Source: JAGNNV01 sp031412915 (GTDB taxonomy: Bacteria > Acidobacteriota > Vicinamibacteria > Fen-336 > JAGNNV01). Taken from it: DNA of 11,041 nucleotides. Both the position numbers and the translations under genes were made by a program. The stretch covers positions 1 through 11,041 of the forward strand of contig JANODX010000016.1 of assembly GCA_031412915.1 (NCBI GenBank), given 5' to 3'. Under the pieces are notes generated by a model that saw nothing but the letters and a program-made list of their open reading frames with translations, did no database searches and had not been told where the DNA came from. The stretch's first letter is position 1, and every line of letters starts with the position of its first letter. Below are positions 5,711 through 11,041 of this stretch, piece by piece.

Positions 5711-6556
5711 TTACGAACCAGAGTCCGCGGTTTTCGCCCTGGCGAACGCGATTGCCCCGCTGATGGCCAGCATCAATCCGAACAGACACACGATCGTGGG
5801 TCCGGTAGGCAGATCCATGCTCTCCCACTGCGTTGAAAGCGCCAACCCGGTTACGCCGGCTATGAGCGCCACTCCCCACCCGATGGCCAGGCGGACGGCT
5901 ATTCGGGAACTGAGCAGCGCCCCGCAAACCGCGGGCACGATCAAATACGAGAAAACGAGGTAGACCCCGGCGATTCGAACGAAGCTCGTGACCACGAGCC
6001 CGAAGGTCGCGTAGAAGGCGAAGTCCCAGAGCCTGACGCTCATTCCCTGGCGCTCCGCCTCATCGAGGTCGAAAGAGATCAGGTAGAACTTGCGCCGCAG
6101 CGCGTAGTGCAATGCTCCCACGCCAAGGAACAGGGCGGCGGTGCGCAGAACCTCCCCGCGCGATACCAGGAGGACGTTGCCCACGAGGAGGTTCTTGATC
6201 TCCTCGTCACCTGCGGCGGTCCGGCTTAGAACGAGAGTGGCGGCCGCGGCCGAGACGATATAGATGATCCCTATGATCGCCTCCTGGGGCACGCGCGGAT
6301 GCTTGAAGCGGGTCAGCGAGAACAACGCGGCGCCGGCCATGGTGAACGCGAGGGCCAGAGCCTGCGGCAGCAGGTCATGCTCCGGATGGGCGCCCAGGAG
6401 CACGGCGGTCGCGATTCCGAGCGCCGCGATCTGAGCCAGGGCGAGATCCACGAAGATGACGCCGCGCCCCACCACGTGCAGTCCGAAATACACGAGCATG
6501 GCGGGCAGCACGACCAGCGCGATGAGCGGCCAGAGCCACAGCGAGAAGAGGTCCAT
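5711..6556 (-). CDS. Metal ABC transporter permease, ZnuB/ABC-3 family
   Basis: A 281-residue protein with seven to nine hydrophobic helices across its length, starting at ATG 6556-6554 with AGGAG about 9 nt upstream. Hallmarks of the ABC-3 permease family are the early LHVVGRGVIFVDLALAQIAA segment, the EAIIGIIYIVSAAAATLVLS helix, the cytoplasmic DLDEAERQGM segment that contacts the ATPase (about 167-176), and the late VYLVFSYLIVPAVCGALL helix. It transports Zn(II), Mn(II) or Fe(II) across the inner membrane together with an ATPase and a periplasmic binding protein. The binding protein gene lies 12 nt upstream but is broken at its 5' end, and no ATPase gene is in the window, so the system may be incomplete here or rely on an ATPase elsewhere. 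The substrate metal cannot be told from the permease alone, so no gene symbol is given. Confidence 0.92.
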   Translation of the reverse strand: MDLFSLWLWPLIALVVLPAMLVYFGLHVVGRGVIFVDLALAQIAALGIATAVLLGAHPEHDLLPQALALAFTMAGAALFSLTRFKHPRVPQEAIIGIIYIVSAAAATLVLSRTAAGDEEIKNLLVGNVLLVSRGEVLRTAALFLGVGALHYALRRKFYLISFDLDEAERQGMSVRLWDFAFYATFGLVVTSFVRIAGVYLVFSYLIVPAVCGALLSSRIAVRLAIGWGVALIAGVTGLALSTQWESMDLPTGPTIVCLFGLMLAISGAIAFARAKTADSGS

Positions 6557-6568
6557 ATCCTTCTGCTC

Positions 6569-7135
6569 CTACCTCGCGGCCAGGGCCTGCGCCACGCGTT
6601 TTACGACGGTATCCATGAGATCGATGTAGGTAACCGTGCCCGGCAGCGCGCCGGGGAACTGAGCCACATCCACGAGCGTGGCATTGGTCTTCGAGGCCAC
6701 GGCCTCCGCCGTCTTGCGCGGTTGATAGGGCTCGACGAGCAGGATTCGGATGTTCTCGGCCTCCATCTTCTGCATGACCTTGGCAAGGTGAGGTGGCGAC
6801 GGGGGGATGCCGGGCTTGGGCTCGAGGAAGGTATCAGCTTTCAGGGAAAAGCGGCGGCCGAAGTAACGCCAGGTCGGGTGGTAGGTCACGATCTGCCGGC
6901 CCGCATAGGGCTTCAGCGCCTCGGTCCACTCCTTCAGCTTCACGTCCAGGCGGGCATTGAAGCTGTCCACGTTCGCCTTATAAGTAGCAGCGCCCGCGGG
7001 GTCGAGGGCGGCGAAAACCCGGCCGATGTGTTCCGCAACCACCTTCGCGTTCAAGGGATCGAGCATGAAGTGCGGGTTTCCCGCGACGTGGGTGTCCCCC
7101 TGAGAGCGGTCCGGAGGACACGGCCCGCTTTGTAG
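6569..7135 (-). pseudogene. ZnuA-type metal-binding protein lacking its N-terminus
   Basis: From about 7117 downwards the frame is plainly the C-terminal two thirds of a cluster A-I metal-binding protein (ZnuA/MntC/PsaA): DRSQGDTHVAGNPHFMLDP with the second metal-ligand His in NPHF, VTYHPTWRYFGRRF with the third ligand His, and LVEPYQPRKTAEAVA, ending in VAQFPGALPGT and a stop 12 nt before the permease gene. The normal first third is missing: no signal peptide, no first metal-ligand His and no early beta-alpha domain. Instead the open frame runs on without a stop into unrelated sequence up to 7444 (see the HA-domain remnant). Without export it could not bind metal for the permease, so it is called a pseudogene. 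The exact junction lies somewhere in 7117-7156; the right boundary given is approximate. Assembly error is an alternative cause. Confidence 0.8.
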
Positions 7136-7444
7136 CCGTAGTTGATCTGCAGGGTGGCGCAGCCCTTCGTCGAATCGCGACTCGAGCGGACGCCAGGACC
7201 AGCCCGGGAACCGCCTTGCATCCTCAAGGACACGGACCTGTTCGGGGCTCAGGAAGCCGAGTCGGTAACGACGCCGGTAGTACGTCGCGCGGTGCCCGAG
7301 CGGGAAATTACCGACTCGATGTGAATAGAGTACGGCGGCGTCTCCTTCCTCGCCGACGTAGCCATCGACCAATTCGAGAAATTGCTCGAAGAGCACACCA
7401 AATCGGCGCCTGCGCCGCGCCGTTCGAGACGTTCGTCGTGTCAA
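7136..7444 (-). pseudogene. Helicase-associated (HA) domain remnant fused in frame to the ZnuA fragment
   Basis: The 5' part of the open frame that ends as the ZnuA fragment. Residues 15-95 match the helicase-associated domain pattern (PF03457): FEQFLELVDGYVGEEGDA, then LGHRATYYRRRYRLGFLSPE, QVRVLE, and the closing PGWSW, followed by the start of a possible next repeat (FDEGL). HA domains normally occur as tandem repeats in large DEAD/DEAH helicases or in multi-repeat accessory proteins, mostly in Actinobacteria and some other phyla. Here only one repeat remains, with no helicase core. The frame opens after a TAA at about 7448 and its only start is a TTG at 7444 without a good ribosome binding site, so it is probably a broken fragment. 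The similarity was judged by eye; boundaries are approximate. Confidence 0.55.
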
Positions 7445-7479
7445 GCCTTATCAGCGTACGTCCTAGCGAAGAAGTTTGG

Positions 7480-9247
7480 TCATTCGCCTCCGACAAGCTT
7501 GAACTCCCGCAGCAGTGCGCCGATCTGGGTCTTGTCGAGTTCCTTCATCAGCAGGTTGCGCACGAACGCGGGACCCGGGATATCGATCTCCTTCCCGTCG
7601 CGCAGACGGCTCGACGCGGCCAGGAGCATGCGGATGTCGTAGGTGGAATTGAAGACCTCGGGCACGCCGCGCTCGACGTTGAGCAGCGTGTAGACGGCTT
7701 CCATTGGCGTGCGCACGGAGTATTCGGTGGTGAAGACGCAGTCGCGCTGCCTCGACTCCGCGAACTGGCCGATAAAGGCGAAGTTGACCGCGCTTTCGGG
7801 CACCACATCCGGCCGATCACCGGTTTGGCGCGGCATGAAGAACGCGGTGATGTACGGCATCATCACGGGCACCGTCTTCGCACCGGTGGCGGCCAGCTTG
7901 GGAATGTCTTCGACCGGCACGCCCATGTGGTAGAGCCATTCCTGGGTGATCTCTTCGCCCGTGCAGTCCTGCATGGGCTTCTTCACGTAGTCGCCGGGCT
8001 TCTCGACGAACAGCCCGTAGACCCACACGACGATCTGGTCCCTGGGCTGGGCCTTGAAGTGCGGCTGCCGGTTCACCGTCCAACTGAGCAGCCACGAGGA
8101 GTCCTTCGCCGTCACGATGCCGCCCGTGACGACCTTGCCGCTGAAGGGGTCGCGCCTGGCGATCTTCCCGATGTAGCTCGGGATTCGTTCGTCGAGCGTG
8201 GTGACGGTCGCCGACTCCCACTTGGTCTCCGGGATATGCGCGCCGAACACGTCCGGGCGGCCGAACGCTGGATCCTTCGCGGCGATGCGCCGCCACAAAT
8301 CCCAGGCCGGCGCAGGCCCCTCATTGAGCAAGGCCCTTGTGTGGTGGTCGCCGCTGTCGGAGTTCTCGGTGAGCGAGCCGATGGTCATGAACACCAGGTC
8401 ATCGGGGCCGAGGTCGGCGCCATCTTCGGCGCCCTTGCTGCGCCAGTGGATGCGGGTGGCCTGCTTGCGGCCGGCGGTGATGTCGAAATCGACATCCGTG
8501 ACCTCGGCGCCGTACTGGAAGACCACGCCGTGATCCTGCAGCCACTTGACCAGCGGCAGCAAGCGACTCGTACTGGTTGAACCTGGTGAACTTCAGTGTG
8601 GAGAAGTCCGGCATGCCGGCAATCTGGTGGATGAAGCGGTGCAGGTACAGCTTCATCTCCAGCGCGGAGTGCCACTCCTCGAAGGCGAACATCGTTCGCC
8701 AGTACAGCCAGAAGTTGCTGATCAGGAACTCACCACCGAACACTTCGCTGATGCGCTTGTTCTCCATCTCCTCGCGGGTGGCCAGGAAGAGCTTGATGAT
8801 CTCCTTCAGCGCCTGCTCGCTGAGCGAGAACAGGCCGTCAGTGTGCGCGTCCTCGCCGCGATTCACCGTGGCGCGCTGCAAAGAGAGGTTGGGGTCGTCC
8901 TTGTCGAGCCGATAGAACTCGTCGAGCACGCTGGCGCCCTCGATCTCGAGCGACGGGATCGAGCGGTACAGGTCCCACAGGCATTCGAAGTGCTCTTCCA
9001 TCTCGCGCCCGCCGCGGATCACGAAGCCCTTCTCCGGTTCCTTGATGCCGTCCAGCGCGCCGCCGGGCAAGCGTTGCTGCTCCAGGATGGTGATGCGCTT
9101 GCCCGGCATCTGGCCGTCGCGGATCAGGAAAGCCGCGCCCGCCAGTGCCGCCAGGCCCGAGCCGACAAACCAGGCCGTCTTGTTCTCCACGCCATCGGGC
9201 TTGCGCGGGCGGGCGAACGCTTCGTAGTTGCCGCTGCTGTAATACAT
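7480..9247 (-). pseudogene. ohyA: Oleate hydratase (MCRA family) with a frameshift
   Basis: FAD-dependent fatty acid hydratase that adds water to the cis-9 double bond of oleate to give 10-hydroxystearate. ATG at 9247-9245 has AAGGAA about 7 nt upstream. The first frame (9247 to about 8563) carries the family start MYYSSGNYEAFARPRKPDG, the FAD-binding GSGLAALAGAAFLIRDG (29-45) and the diagnostic RGGREMEEHFECLWDL with Glu82. It runs to FNQYESL; the second frame then resumes with LPLVKWLQDHGV and continues through GSLTENSDSG, VNFAFIGQFAE and the usual C-terminus FKLVGGE, ending at TGA 7480. Only one frame change is needed, near 8556-8563, equivalent to 2 nt missing or 1 extra (TCG CTT G CTG CCG). 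The summed length, about 589 codons, equals the normal family length, so nothing else is lost. Either a recent inactivation or a sequencing/assembly error. The upstream ene-reductase gene ends 27 nt away and is probably in the same operon. Confidence 0.9.
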
Positions 9248-9274
9248 GGGGTTTCCTTTGCGCTGTTGCGCGGA

Positions 9275-10351
9275 TCAGGCCGCAAGGACCGGATAGTCGG
9301 TGTAGCCCTTGGCGCCGGGCACGTAGAAGGTGGCCTCGTCCGGGACGTTGAGCGAGGCTTCCTTGCGCATGCGCGCCACGAGGTCGGGATTGGCCAGGAA
9401 CGGCCGCCCGAAGGCGATCAGGTCACCTCGCTTGTCGCGCAAGGCCTGTTCGGCGCTCTCGTGGTCGAAGCCCCCGGACAGGATGAAGAGGCCGTCGAAG
9501 CCCGCGCGCAGCTTCAGCTTGAAATCGGCGGGCACGGGCGGCGTACCCATGGACGAATGGTCGACCAGATGCAGGTAGAGCAGGCCCAGCGCAGAAAGCG
9601 AGTGGACCAGCGTGAGGTACTGCGCCTCCACCTCGGGGAACGCGCCGGTGCCGTTGAACACGCCGTAGGGCGAGAGCCGAATGCCCACCCGGTCGCGGCC
9701 GATGGCGGCGACCGTGGCGCGCGCGATCTCCAGCGCCAGGCGGTTGCGGCGTTCGTTACTGCCGCCGTACCCGTCGGTGCGCAGGTTGACCAGCGGGTTG
9801 AGGAACTGCTCGATCAGGTAGCCGTTGGCGCCATGCAGCTCGACGCCGTCGAAGCCTGCGTCCAATGCGAGCTTCGCCGCGGCCACGTACTCGTCTATGA
9901 CGTGGGCGAGGTCGTCGTCGGTCATCGCGCGCGGCGTGCTGTGCGGCTGCATGCCCAGGGTGTCGGTGAACATCTCGCCCGGGCACACGGCGGCGCCGGG
10001 TCCCAGCACCTCGGCGCCCGCCGGCAGGTTGGCGACATGCGCCACGCGGCCGCAGTGCATGAACTGCACGAAGATCTTGCCGCCTTGTTCGTGGACGGCC
10101 GCCGTGGTGGCCTTCCATGCGTCTGCCTGCGCCGCGTCGTACAGCCCGGGGATGCGTGGGTAGCCTAGCCCGTTCGGACTGGGCGAGGTGCCCTCGGTGA
10201 TGATCAGGCCGGCCGTCGCACGCTGGCCATAGTACGTGGCCATCAGTGCATTCGGCGTGTGCTGGGATGTGGCCCGGCTGCGTGTCAATGGCGCCATCAC
10301 CATGCGGTTGGCGAGTTGCAGCGAGCGGGCAGAGAAGGTGTCGAAGAGCAT
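9275..10351 (-). CDS. Old Yellow Enzyme family alkene reductase (NemA/OYE-like)
   Basis: A 358-residue FMN-dependent, NAD(P)H-using ene-reductase that reduces electrophilic C=C bonds (enones, maleimides, nitro-esters). The ATG at 10351-10349 has AGGAG 9 nt upstream. The N-terminus LANRMVMAPLTRSRA is the FMN-binding start of the (beta/alpha)8 barrel, and GLIITEGTSPS supplies Thr-Glu at the flavin. FVQFMHCGRVAH replaces the usual QLWHxGR, so Trp is replaced and a Cys is present. The HGANGYLIEQF motif at about 175-185 contains the substrate-binding His and Asn and the proton-donating Tyr. NLRTDGYGGSNERRNR and the late GDLIAFGRPFLANPDL are class hallmarks. It is upstream of oleate hydratase on the same strand and divergent from the CurA-like gene. 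With that gene it may detoxify reactive carbonyls or oxidised lipids. Substrate is inferred only at class level. Confidence 0.94.
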   Translation of the reverse strand: MLFDTFSARSLQLANRMVMAPLTRSRATSQHTPNALMATYYGQRATAGLIITEGTSPSPNGLGYPRIPGLYDAAQADAWKATTAAVHEQGGKIFVQFMHCGRVAHVANLPAGAEVLGPGAAVCPGEMFTDTLGMQPHSTPRAMTDDDLAHVIDEYVAAAKLALDAGFDGVELHGANGYLIEQFLNPLVNLRTDGYGGSNERRNRLALEIARATVAAIGRDRVGIRLSPYGVFNGTGAFPEVEAQYLTLVHSLSALGLLYLHLVDHSSMGTPPVPADFKLKLRAGFDGLFILSGGFDHESAEQALRDKRGDLIAFGRPFLANPDLVARMRKEASLNVPDEATFYVPGAKGYTDYPVLAA

Positions 10352-10480
10352 TCGGAGGAACTCCTGGGAGGGGATCGATCCTGTGGGCTGAGATGGGCAT
10401 GCTTAGCCGGTGAGGCCTGCAGGGTCTGGGAAATGCAGCCTGCGCGCCACGGGTCCATCAGGTCTGTTCGCTGGCGTACA

Positions 10481-10504
10481 TCGGTTTGTTCCCTACCGAA
10501 CCGA
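10481..10504. promoter_or_regulatory. Inverted repeat in the shared OYE / CurA control region
   Basis: TCGGTTTG (10481-10488) and CGAACCGA (10497-10504) form an 8-bp inverted repeat with one mismatch around an 8-nt spacer. It lies about 45 nt upstream of the CurA-like start and about 130 nt from the ene-reductase start. A second, looser copy of the left part (GTCTGTTCGCT at 10462 versus GTTTGTTCCCT at 10484) occurs 22 nt upstream, two helical turns away. This is the size and placement of a dimeric regulator site, for example a TetR, HxlR or LysR type protein that senses electrophiles. No regulator gene is in view. The rest of 10352-10549 shows no gene; a weak -10-like GATAAC occurs near 10522. 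Confidence 0.4.
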
Positions 10505-10549
10505 CCAGGGGATGCGCGTCGGATAACTTTTCAGAGAGGGGCCCGCTCC

Positions 10550-11041
10550 ATGCCGCAAAGCACCACCATCAATCGCCGCATCGTTCTGAACGCCCGGCCG
10601 CGCGGTGCGCCTTTGGCCGAAGACTTCCGCGTCGAAAGCGATCCGGTGCCGAAACCCGATGCCGGTCAGGTCCTGCTGCGCACGCTGTACCTGTCGCTCG
10701 ACCCGTACATGCGCGGCCGTATGAGCGACGGGCCGTCCTACGCGGCCCCGGTGGCCATCGGCGACGTGATGGTCGGTGGCGCCGTGTCACGCGTCGAGGT
10801 GTCACGGCATGCCGACTTCAAGGTCGGCGAACTGGTGCTCGGCTACACGGGCTGGCAAGACTATGCAGTCTCCGACGGAAAGGGTCTCACCGCCCTCAAT
10901 CCCGGAGATCCACACCCCTCGCGCGCTCTGGGCGTGCTGGGCATGCCGGGCTTCACCGCGTACATGGGGCTGCTGGACATCGGGCGCCCGGTGGCCGGAG
11001 AGACCGTCGTCGTGGCCGCGGCCAGCGGGGCGGTCGGATCG
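10550..11041 (+). CDS. CurA/PTGR-type NADP-dependent oxidoreductase, N-terminal part (runs off right edge)
   Basis: The first 164 codons of a zinc-independent medium-chain reductase (CurA, prostaglandin/leukotriene reductase type). ATG at 10550 is preceded by AGAGAGGGG about 9 nt upstream. The GroES-like catalytic domain shows the family hallmark LYLSLDPYMRGRMSD (about 47-61), then VGGAVSRVE, FKVGELVLGYTGWQDYAV and LGVLGMPGFTAYMGLLDIG, and reaches the dinucleotide-binding motif VVVAAASGAVGS exactly at the window edge. No catalytic-zinc cysteines are present, as expected for this subfamily. Full-length relatives are about 340 residues, so half the gene is visible. The family reduces the double bond of enones such as curcumin, prostaglandin 15-keto forms or 4-hydroxynonenal analogues with NADPH. 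It is the only clear plus-strand gene and is divergent from the ene-reductase, suggesting shared control. Confidence 0.93.
   Translation, partial: MPQSTTINRRIVLNARPRGAPLAEDFRVESDPVPKPDAGQVLLRTLYLSLDPYMRGRMSDGPSYAAPVAIGDVMVGGAVSRVEVSRHADFKVGELVLGYTGWQDYAVSDGKGLTALNPGDPHPSRALGVLGMPGFTAYMGLLDIGRPVAGETVVVAAASGAVGS

Noticed and set aside
7100..7160. A hidden gene in the alternative frame reading LQINYGYKAGRVLRTALR
   Set aside because: The stretch is short, lies at the fusion junction and matches nothing I recognise; it is noted only as possible extra foreign sequence.
8556..8563. Programmed frameshifting in oleate hydratase
   Set aside because: No slippery heptamer, internal Shine-Dalgarno or downstream structure is apparent, and the family is not known to use recoding.
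7216..8580. 454-codon plus-strand open frame
   Set aside because: It covers the oleate hydratase C-terminal half and the HA remnant in antisense and shows no family features.
8546..10168. 540-codon plus-strand open frame opposite the OYE and oleate hydratase genes
   Set aside because: It spans two well-identified minus-strand genes and their gap, and has no recognisable motif; a codon-bias shadow.

Overview
This is GC-rich bacterial DNA with no rRNA, tRNA, CRISPR array or recognisable insertion sequence. About 98% of the recognisable coding capacity left of 10.4 kb is on the minus strand, so genes read from right to left. It falls into three blocks. The left block (about 1-5640) is a periplasmic heavy-metal, most likely copper, resistance cluster of the type common in soil and subsurface bacteria such as Acidobacteriota and Proteobacteria; the taxonomic guess is from protein style only. 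The right block (7480-11041) holds oleate hydratase, an Old Yellow Enzyme and a CurA-type reductase, which read like Gamma-/Betaproteobacterial lipid and electrophile metabolism. Between them (5711-7444) lies a zinc/manganese ABC permease and a decapitated substrate-binding protein fused to an unrelated helicase-associated (HA) domain remnant.

Metal block, in order of transcription: a lipoprotein with a heavy-metal-binding domain (5637-5281), a TolC-family outer-membrane lipoprotein (5284-3860), a Tat-exported two-domain multicopper oxidase (3863-2535) and a membrane-anchored monohaem cytochrome c (2538-1930). Each overlaps the next by 4 nt, so they should be translationally coupled. Small exported proteins follow: a His-rich DUF5666-like protein (1889-1551), an NTF2/SnoaL-like protein (1539-1063) and a 35-residue protein with eight cysteines that looks like a metallothionein (996-889). 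A hairpin with G-U wobble closes this unit. A secreted protein with CC pairs (about 668-345) and the N-terminus of a second TolC-family protein (227 to beyond the left edge) probably begin an RND efflux operon that continues outside the window.

Inferred function: the oxidase converts toxic Cu(I) to Cu(II) in the periplasm, the cytochrome may exchange electrons with it or with the respiratory chain, the lipoprotein and small His/Met/Cys-rich proteins buffer metal, and the TolC proteins provide the outer-membrane exit. The ABC permease upstream points to a broader metal-homeostasis neighbourhood, but its ATPase is absent here and its binding protein has lost its signal peptide and first metal ligand.

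Right block: an OYE-family ene-reductase (10351-9275) and oleate hydratase (9247-7480) form a minus-strand pair. The hydratase carries a clear frameshift near 8560. Divergent from them starts a CurA/MDR NADPH-dependent reductase (10550 to beyond the right edge), with an inverted repeat in the shared intergenic region that could be an operator. The zone 7117-7480, where fragments of different genes meet, is either a real recombination scar or an assembly chimera, and is the first place to verify.
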